From Agrostemma githago (taxonomy: Eukaryota > Streptophyta > Magnoliopsida > Caryophyllales > Caryophyllaceae): a DNA stretch of 64,000 bases. The translations under genes were made by a program, and so were the position numbers. Each line of letters begins with the position of its first letter. The first letter of the stretch is position 1. The stretch lies in the NCBI GenBank assembly GCA_958450325.1, contig OY288249.1, positions 61,196,166 through 61,260,165 on the forward strand. The letters are read 5' to 3'. The notes beneath the pieces are model-generated. The model had not been told where the DNA came from, searched no databases, and saw only the letters and a program-made list of their open reading frames with translations. Shown in pieces: positions 21,125-31,260 of the stretch.

Positions 21125-21707
21125 CCCGCATCAAAAGATTGATGTTTGCCCCGATGGATGCATGTTATTTCGGAAGGATGATGCCATGCTTGATGCATGT
21201 AGGAGATGTGGTAAGGGTAGGTATAAAACGGTTGAGGGGTATATTGTTTTGAGGGGTAGAAAAGGAAAAAGTGGTGATAGAGGTAAGAAAGCGATCCCAA
21301 TTAGTCAGCTTACTTACTTCCCCATTGCACCTAGACTTCAGAAATTGAATGCAACAAGAACTATAGCCGAGCAAATGAGATGGCACGAGGAGGACATTTA
21401 GGGTATCAGGAAAGATGTGTCATCCGAGTGACGGTGAGGAGTGGAAGCGTTTTGATAGAATATATCCTCAGTTTGCAGCAGAACCCCGAAATGTAAGGCT
21501 TGGGTTGTATACTGATGGGTTTGCACCTTTCGGCCAATTTGGTAAGTCGTACTCTTTTTGGCCTGTGATGATCACACCTTATAACCTACCTCATTGGTTG
21601 TGTTTGAAGCAACCTTTTATCTTTCTTTCTCTTATTGTTCCCGGACCAAAAAACTCGAAAAATCATTTGCATGTTTACTTACAACCAGTCATTGAGGAAT
21701 TGAAACA
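21125..21707 (+). pseudogene. TNP2 transposase of CACTA-A, piece 3
   Basis: Resumes as HQKIDVCPDGCMLFRKDDAM, then CRRCGKGRYK (paired Cys motifs of the transposase core). LTYFPIAPRLQKL, EQMRWHEEDI, CHPSDGEEWKRFD and FAAEPRNVRLGLYTDGF follow. It ends at NSKNHLHVYLQPVIEELKH, where CACTA-B is inserted. An in-frame stop and frame change lie at about 21399. Taking out CACTA-B with one ACA restores EELKH-LWEVGVETYDV across the junction, so the insertion was precise. Confidence 0.88.
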
Positions 21708-22060
21708 CATTAGTAGAAAAACTTGGATTTGAGGCTCCATAAAACCCCCCATTAGAGCCATCTTTTATGATGCCTCATACGGGGGGGGGGGGGGGGGGCT
21801 ACATTAGAAATTATGGTGCGGCATTTTTTAGAAGCCTCAAATATTGGACTATTTGCGGCGTTTTATGAAAATGACGCCTCAAAAAGTTGACTATTTGCGG
21901 CGTTTTTCTAAAAATGACGCCTCAAACACTCTGAAAATTTTGCAACTTCTGAGGGTAAAACGCCTCTAATGTGACCTTTTTCGCTGCGTCTTTTGGTATA
22001 TGACGCCACAAATATCACCATATTTTACATATTTAATTAGATCGTTAGAAGCGTCTACTC
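21708..22060 (-). repeat. CACTA-B 3' subterminal repeats
   Basis: Repeated GCGGCGTTTTATGAAAATGACGCCTCAA-like units in both orientations between 21730 and 22015. The opposite end carries GAGGCGTC and GACGCCTC at 50770-50800. Confidence 0.7.
21781..21798. repeat. Poly-G tract, 18 G
   Basis: Uninterrupted run of G on the plus strand within the CACTA-B subterminal region. Homopolymers of this length are error-prone, so the exact length is uncertain. Confidence 0.8.
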
Positions 22061-22167
22061 CAAATAAATGTCGCAAGCAATATTTATTTTATTCAAAAAA
22101 TATATAATTTTTAATAATTTCGACGGCAACCATTTGCATTTCGATAAACCAAATAAAATTCTTACAT

Positions 22168-22409
22168 TATCCATCCAAACCTGCATACATACATTCACAT
22201 GTCCAAAAAGTGGCATGGATACAATTCGAACCTCAAATAAACCACACAAGTCATGCCAAAATGGTCCAATTAACTAGTCTACTTGAACTATCCATCCAAA
22301 TCTACATACATACATTCACATGTCCAAAAAGTGGCATAGATACAATTCCAACCTCAATTAAACCAGACAAGTCATGCCAAAATGCTCCAACTAACTAGTC
22401 TACTTCAAG
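22168..22409. repeat. Tandem repeat, two 121-bp units
   Basis: TATCCATCCAAAYCTRCATA starts a unit at 22168 and again at 22289. The units differ at a handful of positions. The repeat sits just downstream (minus strand) of the stop codon of the Ulp1-type gene. Confidence 0.85.
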
Positions 22410-23127
22410 TACAACAACGATTCGTAAAGTACGTAGCCCACTTGTCCCGTAATTCATTCATCTCATCTTCACCGTAGGTGTAAGGTTGCTCATTTTGTAA
22501 GATCCAAACCTTAAAAACACACAAGAACAACGAATTATTATCGATTTAACACATAAATATGATAATAAAGTCATATATTCACGTAAAAAGATCGTAGGTA
22601 GCTTATAATATCAACGAGGTTGGAATGAACTAATTAAACAAACACCCACCTCAAAAATTTTATTTACTACTACAAACAATGCCTTCAATGTTACTACAAA
22701 GAATGCATACAAATTTAACCTAATTTTACCAGTACAAACTCCAATTTTACTACAAAGAATGCCTACAAATTAGACCTAATTTGACCACTACGAAGAAACC
22801 ATCTTTTGTACTATATATATCCCAACATATACTCAATGACATCTTCTCCGCATCAACCTACCGTATAAAAATGAATAATTTGTGGAGGTTGGAAGGTTAC
22901 TTTTGAAGTGCCTTCAACGTTATAAAATTACCTTGTAACAATGGCTCAACTCGGATAAACAAATAACATGGCAATGATGAGATGGTTGGGGAAAGGATCA
23001 TGGAGTTAAGCCAGAACGATTAAAAGAAAAACTTAGAATGATTAACTGACCAATTGCTTACCTTTTCAAAGTCACTTGCAGTTGAGTAACGATTAACTAT
23101 ATCGTACGTGAACCGCATCACAAACAA
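22405..23127 (-). CDS. CACTA-B TNPA/Ulp1-type gene, 3' exons (Cys of the protease)
   Basis: Minus strand. The exon broken at 23127 by solo LTR 1 continues from KWKCGRWFV (left on the far side of the LTR) to MRFTYDIVNRYSTASDFEK and ends at a GTAAGC donor (23061-23056). The Cys in KWKCG takes the place of the catalytic Cys of C48 (Ulp1) proteases. The last exon (about 22505-22405) reads VWILQNEQPYTYGEDEMNEL, then RDKWATYFTNRCCT and stop. The acidic helix ending in a W-A-x-Y-F type motif is the usual C-terminus of plant Ulp1-like transposon proteins. Between the exons there is AT-rich intron. Apart from the inserted LTRs the reading frame is undamaged in these exons. Confidence 0.7.
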
Positions 23128-24510
23128 TGTAACACCCCTGGTTTTATAAATTAAATTAAAATTATGTTCGTATTTTTATTTTTACTATTTAACTCGTAAT
23201 TCTTAAGATTATTATAAAACGAATTTATCGTTTAATCGTTTCAAACTCCTAAAATTTTAGTTGCCTCGGAAACTCTTCTTATATTTAAAATATATTTTTA
23301 TTTCTATTTCAAATTATTTTGTACATTTAATTTAATTATTATCGAAAATCTATTTCGAGGATTTAAATTTTAAATTATTTTATTTATTTATATTTAAAGC
23401 TCGAATTTTCATTTTTGGCTCGAAGTTCATTTATATTAAGTTTTGTCAAAACATTTATTGAATTTCCCTCGAGAAATCAATTTAATTCACTTTATCAAAA
23501 ATTTATTATTTATCGGGAGATACTATTTCAACGTATAATTATTTATTTCTATAAACTTCGTTTCCGTCTCGAATATTTGATTTACTCATTTTATTAGTCG
23601 ACCCAATTATTTATTAATCATCTTTTTGACTCAATTTTTAATTCGATTCGTGGGTCAGTCAACTTATTGTTACAGAATTCGTCTCATACCCGATTCATTT
23701 AATTAATCCGTATACAACGTATAACTATTGTTTCGAAATCGGTACACTTTTTCTTTGGTGAGTTGAATTCAAACCACATGATTTACGTTCATTTTCCAAT
23801 TCCCATGTTTTTATTCCTATTATTCGTACACCCCCTACTAGCATTCACTCCCTCTGCCTTTTCATCAACCCACCGCTTAATCTCTTTCCAACTATTCTAA
23901 GAGCATCAGCAATAAGGTGTCCATACACCAAGTTTGTTTTAATGGACGTACTTCCCTTATTGTTCGTGCATGTTTGTTGTAGTTTGTCCATAGAAGTTTG
24001 AAGAAACGAACCAAGTTTGTAGGGGAGCATGTGGGACCAGCAATTGCACATTTGCACACTCCCATTCTTTCCCATTTCTTTCAATCTTCACATCTCAATT
24101 TCAATTTTATTTATTCACTTTTTATTATTTATTCACTAATTAAAACAATTAATCATTACTCTTTAAAATAAGTATTATTCAAATAAATATACAAATACGT
24201 AAGTGGGTCAACACGAACACGATACAAAACTTAAATGGATCGAGTTTGGGTTGAAGAATTCGTGACCCATTTACCTATTAACCGAACACGAACACGATAT
24301 GACCCGATCTGTTTCTCAGGTCTAAATATAACGTCTAATAATATAATTTTCACCCAATATGAATTATTTCCGACCCAACAAGACAAATAAATATCTTATT
24401 AAAAATACAGTACTACTGAACCATCGAATTAGACACTAATATGAAATACAACTTAATTAAACATTACTAATCTCATGTAATCAGCTGGTTGTTCTTGAGC
24501 CGCTAGAAAT

Positions 24511-24772
24511 GTGATAAGATGGCACAATGCATGTGACGAAACAATGCCACTAAAATTTAATAAGATACAGGAATGCATGTGACGAATCTCAATGATCCAC
24601 TTAATAAGATGTCAGAATGAAAGTGACTACACAATGGTAATAAAATGTGATAAGATTGCACAATACATGTGACGAAACAGTGCCACTAAAATTTAATAAG
24701 ATACAGGAATGCATGTGACGAATCTCAATGATCCACTTAATAAGATGTCAGAATGAAAGTGACTACACAATA
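24511..24772. repeat. Tandem repeat, 136-bp unit, nearly two copies
   Basis: GTGATAAGATKGCACAATRC starts units at 24511 and 24647. The two copies are almost identical up to GACTACACAAT, where the second stops. It lies upstream of the Myb-like gene promoter in the Harbinger element. Confidence 0.9.
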
Positions 24773-24888
24773 TTTTACTCCAAACTTAGATTTCATAGTT
24801 TAGATAACACAATGAAATGATCCACTAAGATTTCATAGTTTAGATTACATTTAGATAAGATATGATCAAGATAAGAATTCGGATACTC

Positions 24889-24896
24889 TATATATA
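24889..24896 (+). promoter_or_regulatory. TATA box of the Harbinger Myb-like gene
   Basis: CTCTATATATAGTGATG, with the TATATATA core 83 bases before the ATG at 24979. Position and sequence are typical of a plant core promoter. Confidence 0.65.
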
Positions 24897-24978
24897 GTGA
24901 TGCTCTTCATCATTCCAAATTCATATTTTACTTCAAACTTATTTTACTCATATTAATAACTGAAAAAATTATTTACTC

Positions 24979-26082
24979 ATGGATTCCAACTGGAGAGGAT
25001 CCTTCAGTAATTTATTGAACAATACAAATCAAGAAACTCAAGAAAATATGGAAAATCAACCAAATCATTTCAGCTACCCATACCCACAATTTTATGGCTA
25101 CCCAAATATGCCACCATCAAGTTATCCAAATATGCCACCACCAAATTATCCATATATGGCACCACCTAATTATCCAAATATGCCACCACCAAATCACCCA
25201 AATATGCCACAACCAAATTACCCAAATATGCCACCGCAAAATTGGCAACAACCAAATTGGTGTCCACCTCCGACAGATTCAGTTGGAACGACCTACAACA
25301 ATAGCCCGGGTTCAAGTGCGACAAAGAGTCGGCCAATATTAATTCCGGGAGACAATATTTCATGTGATGACTCCGATTCACCAGTTCCACCTTTCTCTAC
25401 TCAAGAGGGTTTAGAAACTATTGAAGTTCAAGATGATGGTGCTGTTGGTAAAAAAGTTAGATGGTCAATAGATGAAGAGAAAGCGCTTGCGCAAGCATGG
25501 GTGACGATATCCACAGATCCAAGGGTAGGTACAGCACAGAAGGATGGTGCTTTTTGGAAAAGAGTCACTACTTACTTTAACACACATAGCAACGATAATA
25601 GTAGAACACTTGAGAAGATCAAGTCTCGTTTCCATAGAGCCCAGACAGAGATAAATGAATTTAATGAGATATTCAACCGTATTAACAACCAGTACCGTAG
25701 TGGGTGGTCTGATGACCAGAAGAAACAAGCTGCACGTGAGGAATGGTGTAAACTGAAGAAGGGAAAACATTTCACCCTTGAGCATATGTGGGAGATTACC
25801 AAGGAGTGCGCAAAGTGGAATGGCGCTCGAGAACAGGAAGAAACAACAGAACCATCAGTGGGATCAAAAAGGTCTTCTTCTTATGGAGATGACGAAGTTA
25901 GAGAACGCCCTATAGGAACAAAAGCATCCAAGGCAAGGAAGAAAGGAAAGAACAAAGGAAGGTCACAAGGAGAGCCCTCGTTAGATGAGGATAGAGTCAA
26001 ATATGAAACATATCAGCGAGAAAAAATGGCAATGCTAAGGGAAATAAACGAGCGAATGAAAACTACTTCTATGTTTTGGTAG
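24979..26082 (+). CDS. Myb/SANT-like accessory protein of PIF/Harbinger element
   Basis: Intact 367-codon frame from ATG to TAG with no interruption. Residues 25-110 are Pro/Asn/Tyr-rich with tandem NYPNMPPP-like units, a low-complexity leader. Residues about 155-245 form a SANT/trihelix-like DNA-binding segment (VRWSIDEEKALAQAWV, AFWKRVTTYF, SRFHRAQTEI). KGKHFTLEHMWEITKECAKW (about 260-280) is the NAM-associated block. The C-terminus is basic (SKARKKGKNKGRSQ), probably a nuclear localisation signal, followed by a short helix. In this superfamily the Myb-like protein binds the element ends and helps carry the transposase to the nucleus. The same family is often annotated as GST-T3-like. It is the only uninterrupted long gene in the window, and the TATA box upstream suggests it could be expressed. 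Confidence 0.85.
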   Translation: MDSNWRGSFSNLLNNTNQETQENMENQPNHFSYPYPQFYGYPNMPPSSYPNMPPPNYPYMAPPNYPNMPPPNHPNMPQPNYPNMPPQNWQQPNWCPPPTDSVGTTYNNSPGSSATKSRPILIPGDNISCDDSDSPVPPFSTQEGLETIEVQDDGAVGKKVRWSIDEEKALAQAWVTISTDPRVGTAQKDGAFWKRVTTYFNTHSNDNSRTLEKIKSRFHRAQTEINEFNEIFNRINNQYRSGWSDDQKKQAAREEWCKLKKGKHFTLEHMWEITKECAKWNGAREQEETTEPSVGSKRSSSYGDDEVRERPIGTKASKARKKGKNKGRSQGEPSLDEDRVKYETYQREKMAMLREINERMKTTSMFW

Positions 26083-26264
26083 AAATTAATAAGTAGTGTG
26101 AGTGGATTGTGTGTGGGACCCATTTATAAACTTGGATGAACTTATGCTATTGTTGACATTGGTTCTTTGGAGTTTGAGTTTGTAGATAGTGATGTGGCAG
26201 TGATGTGGCAGTGATGTGGCGGAGAATGAACTTGGATGGACGTTTATTATTGTTGTTGCTCTAA

Positions 26265-27500
26265 GCATCTCGTGTTTCTCCCTTTGTCCATTTTCATCTC
26301 CCCTTCTTTTTTTATTTATTCACGCTTTACCAGCCTCCATCATGAAGATGATCGGCTTATCTCCTCCTTCCTTTATGCCATCACAATCAGCATCTTTATT
26401 CGATCTCCTCCATTGCTCGGCCATCTGTTTTTCTCCTGCTACGCTGCAGTTGCTGCTGCGTTTTACTCCTGTTGCTGCGATTTACAGCTGCTGTTGCATT
26501 TGTGCGGTTCGGTGCAGCTATTTCCGTTGTCGTTGTTCGGTGTTTCTTCTTCTTCTTCTTCTTCTTCTTTTTCGTTTCTTCTTCTTCCTCCTGCTGTGAA
26601 TCTTCTGTTCTGCTTCTCCTTCGTCCATGTCTTGCCCCCTCTATCCGCGTGCTGCTGTGGTGTGGTTCGTCCTGCTGCCAACGCATTGTATTATCGTAAT
26701 CAGGTCTGGTCTTGTCGTTCTATTTAGCTCTTTTGCTTCAATTTTCTTGATGCCCTGTTCATCATTGCTGCTATTCGTTTTCCTTCTTCCTCGCTACTAC
26801 TGCTACCTTTATGGTTTTCTTCTCCGTTCTTTTAATTTTTTTCTTTCCGTCATCCCTTCTGTTTCTGCTCGTGGTTCTGGTCTGCAGCTTATTGTCATCC
26901 GTCATCCCTTCTTCTTTCGTTGCTGTTGTTGTTGCATCTCGTACCACTGTTATTGCCATTCCAAGTTTTTCGCGTACTGTTGATGGCTCTTGTTGTACGT
27001 AGCCCCTTTTACTGGTGCTATTAGTTTCATTGGTGATTTATTCTGATCTTGTTTGAGTTGTGCCATAGTATTCTTTTACTATTGTTCCTTCTCGCTGCTT
27101 CGGTTCGTCATACGGTTACCTTGCTGTTTTCTTCGTTATCGATCTTCTTCTCCCTCCTTCTAGTTGTTCTTTCTTTTCTGTCGTTGTTATTGGTGTTGCT
27201 GTTGCCGACGTTAGTCTTTCTTCTGTTCTGTTGCAATTCGTTGTGTGAATTTGTTATACCACCTACTTTTTGTGTATCAGATCAGCCTCTTGACAATTCT
27301 TTAAGCTACGTTATCGTGTTGTTGAACCTTCGTGTTCTATTTGACACATCGATTCTCTTTCCGTTTGGTGTCGAATACCCTTGACTTATTCTTCTGTTTT
27401 GTCTACTCGTTGTCGTGGTGGATCATGCTTGAAGAAGATCATCGATTCTACAACTTGGAGCTTAAAGACGTGTTACTGTTAAAGGTTTTGAGCTTGGACT
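26265..27500 (+). other. Pyrimidine-rich block of solo LTR 1
   Basis: About 1.2 kb in which the plus strand is strongly T/C-rich, with GTTGCTGCT-like words and a (TTC)n run near 26545-26570. Long open frames appear in several phases on both strands because purine/pyrimidine bias removes stops, so I do not call genes. No matching block is obvious in solo LTR 3. Beyond it, 27500-28480 is AT-rich with nothing recognised. Confidence 0.55.
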
Positions 27501-29355
27501 TATTGGGAGGACAATTGCATTAATGTTATCGACTCGGACTTCGACTAAGGTAACTTTCGACTCGGACTTTGACTAAGGTAACTGTAGGACGTTACTTGAT
27601 TTTATATCGTATGTTTGAGTAGTAGTATGCAGTAAATATTTTAACTTCGATTTTCTATTTTTTAGCTATTTATTATTTTGCTAATAATATTAATTTTTTT
27701 TAATTGTATGTCTTATTATATCTTACAGTTTTTGATATCGTTTTATAAATCTTTAGTAATTTAATTATTTACGATCGTTATAATATTTTGTTGGTTATCG
27801 TGACACTAGTAACTAAATAATATCAATTTCATATTTCGTTAATTTCTAATTTTTAACTCAAAATCGTAGTTTTATCTAGATTTGTGTACTCGTTCAATAA
27901 ATTAACTTTCGTTTTACGGTTTATACTAATAAATGAGAAAATAGTCGATTTAGTTTTAAATATATTTTTAGTCGAGACTATTTTCACTAATAATTTCCGA
28001 TTGATTATTTTTAGTAAAATCAGTATTATTAATTGATAAAATCTATTTGCTAAAACTAATTTGAAAGCTTTATAAAATCTCGTTTAATTTATAAAACTCG
28101 TCGACTCAATTAATTTTGGATATTGTTTTTCTTAAAACATCTCTTTTCTAAAGTTTATAGTTTTAAACTCGATTTCCTAATTATTTATAAAATACTATAT
28201 ATTGACTTATTATATTATATTTATATTTTGAGTAATGAATTTAGAAATAAATTAAAGTTACGATAATGACGATAATAATAAAATGTTAATTTCATTAGAA
28301 ATGCCATTTTTTTTATACATTTCACTTATTTCAATCACTTACGTATTTTCTATAGCAATATTTCTATTTTAAGTAAGTTTCTAAAATTAGTAAGTTTCTA
28401 ATTATAGAAAGTTTCCCATTTTAATATAAAATGTTCATTTCTTTTATCATCATATTATTATAATGATTATCTAATCTCTATATCGATAATGACTTGTTTT
28501 GGAGTTATGGACTAAGGACAAGTGTGAGGTTAGAGTAATATATTCTAAGGTTTACGTTTTTGCCATCAACTATAAGGCTAGTGTATCAGGAATCGGTACA
28601 TTAGTTGTTGAACCGGGTGACAGGTATCCTGGGAGTTCTGTACATTTTGACCTTAAGCTTAGGCCTCGCAGTAAGTCGCCGTCATAAGTTGAACTGGGTG
28701 ACAGGTAATCCCAGGAGGGGTGTGCATTGTCTTAAACTAGGGCCACACATTTATAAGTCGTCGTCCTATTATTGTTGAGTAGCCTAGTTAGAGACTGAAG
28801 TTTGATTTTTTTGAACTAAGTTCTCGAAGCTAGTTTTTAGTATTCTTCTAGTGAAAGTCTAGCCGTCTACACTAATCCTATCCATAATGCCATTTTGAAT
28901 ATTTTTATTATTATCGATTTGTTTTGATTTGCAGGTTGGCAAATATTTTAAGTTTTCTCCGAAAGCTTATTTTTATTATATCGTTTTAATGTTTTCCATT
29001 TTAATTATTTTGATACAGTAATAATATTATTTTTCCATATGATATATTATGACTGGAAGAACGTCCGAGTTACTCCCCACTGACGTGGCTGTTATGTTTA
29101 TAACATGACAGGTATTTGCTGTTGGGTTTTGGGTGTGAGCTAGCGAGTAGCGTGGATTCTACTCTTCCTTCATTCATGTTTATTTATGGATTTGTATAAA
29201 CCCGTTTGAAGATTTTACTTTTAGCCATTTTGTAAAAAGAGGCCTTTGTATTGACTTACCATTTCTTTTAATAAGATATAGTTTGTCAGTGTGTTTTAAT
29301 TCCACTCTATAGTGTTTCCCCCACTGTATTGCGTTAGAATTTCTAGGGGATTACA

Positions 29356-29709
29356 AACAAACCATCGTCCACACTTCCACTTTGTTGAGGACACTACCAC
29401 GGAACAGAAAATATTCATAATTTCAAAAATTTGCGGATTGTAAGAATTAAAGTGTAAACAAAAATTGAGAAAAATAATGTAGTCTTTTAGTTAATTATCT
29501 TCATAGATTTCCATAATGGCTCATATCTTTTCATCTTCATATGACCACCACTCATCTTGAACTTCTTTAAGGCCCTAAACAAGATATCATGTTGAATGTT
29601 GATTATTTTAATTACTTTTAAAACTTTGTTGAAACAAAATAAAAGTTTTAACTTTACTTACCAATCAATGACCATCTTCACACGTAAATTTCTACCATCT
29701 TTGAGAGTC
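29356..29709 (-). CDS. CACTA-B TNPA/Ulp1-type gene, middle exons
   Basis: Minus strand, between solo LTRs 2 and 1. The exon cut by solo LTR 2 resumes as LKDGRNLRVKMVID and ends at a GTAAGT donor near 29660. A second exon reads ALKKFKMSGGHMKMKRYEPL and WKSMK (about 29570-29495). A third opens near 29395 with STKWKCGRWFV, the protease Cys region, and is cut at 29356 by solo LTR 1. These segments fit between the His/Asp and Cys motifs of a Ulp1 domain, in the right order and frame. Splice acceptors are inferred, not certain. Confidence 0.6.
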
Positions 29710-31260
29710 TGACAGGGGTAGTCGTATCCCTAATCAAAGATACCCTAAGGTCACTAACTAATGTAGATAGCGAAGTCAGGGGTCGAACCACAAGGAGATG
29801 GGAATTTAATTATTTATCCTAAGAATTAGATTCTAGATTATAGGTCACAGTTTTGGTTGGTTTGGTAAACTAATAACTAATTACTGATAGATAAATCAAT
29901 AAGGAAAAAAGTCTAGGGTCTCAGGTTCACAATGAATATTACTCGGGTCAGGGAGTCAACTAACAAGTCAATAATCGAACTACTTAAGGTGTAGGTCCGG
30001 TCGGTACACTACAACCTTTAGATCTAAACTTAACCTGCGGTTGCTAGCATTAAGTCAGTCTACCCAAACTATCGTGGCCTAATTAGTTCTTAACCCGGTC
30101 GGCGAAAAGTCCTAATTGTGATACTAATTAATTGAATTATGCATCAAACAATTAATCAGAGTTAAAACGATATCCAGGCGATAGTTCAGACGATTAGAAA
30201 CAGGTCAATTGACTATAATCCTAATAATACGCATCGATCCCCCTAAACCCTAGGTGAAATTTAGCTATGCATATTAAGAATAATCAAATTAACGCAATAC
30301 GAATTGCAATTAAACATAATAGAAACGATACGAATTAATCTACGAAAAGCAATAATAATTCTATACTAGAAAACGATAAAGCAATATGAATTATGAATTA
30401 AGACGGAGAATAAAGTAGAAAACTAAATTGGAATTGAAATTAAGAATAATAATACCGGAGAATTCAAGATCTGAGACGGAGAACTAGGTTCAATGTATCT
30501 CGCAAAGTAAACTAGACTAAGAAAACTAAGATAATAAAAAGTGTGTAGAAGAAGGTAAAAGAAAAGATAAAAGATGTCCCAAACAAGAGTCAGACAACTG
30601 ATATATAAAGAGTATCAGTTGGACTCAAAAGCAGGCCCAAAACTCTAAGTCAAAATAAGAATGACGCGCGGCCCAAACTGGATGCACTCGATCGAGTGCC
30701 TGATGGCACTCTATCGAGTGACACCTCAAAATATGGGCAGGAGCTTCACGGAGTGGCACTCGATCGAGTGCAGTAGGACACTCGATCGAGTAGCGCGGTA
30801 GGTCACAGAATCGCACACTCGATTTCAAACGGCTTCCATTTATTCGTCACTTGTTCAAATAGGACGTGCGATATACCGTTGGAAAGCTAAGAGCTTTCCA
30901 ACGCCACCGGAATCATCCTGATTGGAGTTCTAGAACGAAAGTTATGGACATTTGAAGTTGACCCTTGTGTAGGCGATCATTATCTCATCTCGTTTTGTGT
31001 CTTTTCCTTCTTTTGTCTTTGTTTCTTCATGTATTCCGCATCTTCTTCCTTCGATTCCGTGCTTAGGTGTAAATCTTCAAATGTCGATTCCATAATGCTC
31101 CGATTTGCTCCAAATGCATCCAAATCTACAAAATACACACAAATACGGAAGTAACGACATTCAAAGTATATATTGCATCATTGTTAACGAGTTAAGCACA
31201 AAAACCGAGATAAAACTATCAATTAGGGGACGGAAATATGTATATAAATAACACTCATCA
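29710..31260 (-). mobile_element. Solo LTR 2, Athila-like
   Basis: 1551 bases, TGACAGGGGTAGTC to ACACTCATCA on the plus strand, flanked by perfect GAGTC duplications (29705-29709, 31261-31265). A GTCGAACCACAAGGAG word near the low-coordinate end parallels the CCACAGGGA word at the same place in both Athila LTRs, so the sense is minus. It is inserted inside the FDPM-TLKDG part of the protease domain; removing it with one duplication rejoins that frame. Confidence 0.9.
30601..30812 (-). promoter_or_regulatory. Solo LTR 2 promoter: CTCGATCGAG palindromes upstream of TATA
   Basis: Four near-perfect copies of the palindrome GCACTCGATCGAGTGC or its core lie between 30680 and 30800. About 70 bases downstream (minus strand) is CTCTTTATATATCAG. 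The layout parallels the Athila-1 LTR although the palindrome sequence is different. Confidence 0.55.

Larger units (their letters stand above)
23901..26261 (+). mobile_element. PIF/Harbinger element carrying only the Myb-like gene, 2.36 kb
   Basis: Left end GAGCATCAGCAATAA, right end (reverse complement) GAGCAACAACAATAA: 13 of 15 TIR bases match. TAA flanks each side (23898-23900, 26262-26264), the Harbinger target. It contains a 136-bp tandem repeat, a TATA box and an intact Myb/SANT-like ORF. No DDE transposase gene is present, so it would depend on a transposase encoded elsewhere. It is inserted in solo LTR 1 and is among the youngest events here. Confidence 0.88.
23128..29355 (+). mobile_element. 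Solo LTR 1 (large LTR family), split by a Harbinger element
   Basis: Starts TGTAACACCCC, ends GGGGATTACA, flanked on both sides by AACAA (23123-23127 and 29356-29360). Without the Harbinger insertion it is about 3.86 kb. It is related to solo LTR 3 (46390-49831) in the opposite orientation; the shared block is clearest at 28490-28870. No primer site, polypurine tract or coding region adjoins it, so it is the remnant left by LTR-LTR recombination. The size suggests a Ty3/gypsy family with very long LTRs, but I cannot name it. It interrupts the protease exon of CACTA-B. Confidence 0.88.

Noticed and set aside
26216..27384. Long open frames on both strands
   Set aside because: They arise from strong pyrimidine bias; composition is low-complexity (Leu/Phe/Ser or Lys/Glu/Arg runs), several phases are open at once, and no domain is visible.
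29391..29400. CACTACCAC as another CACTA terminus
   Set aside because: It lies in a protease exon of CACTA-B (reverse reads GTGGTAGTG within coding sequence), has no subterminal repeats and no 3-bp duplication with 45787.
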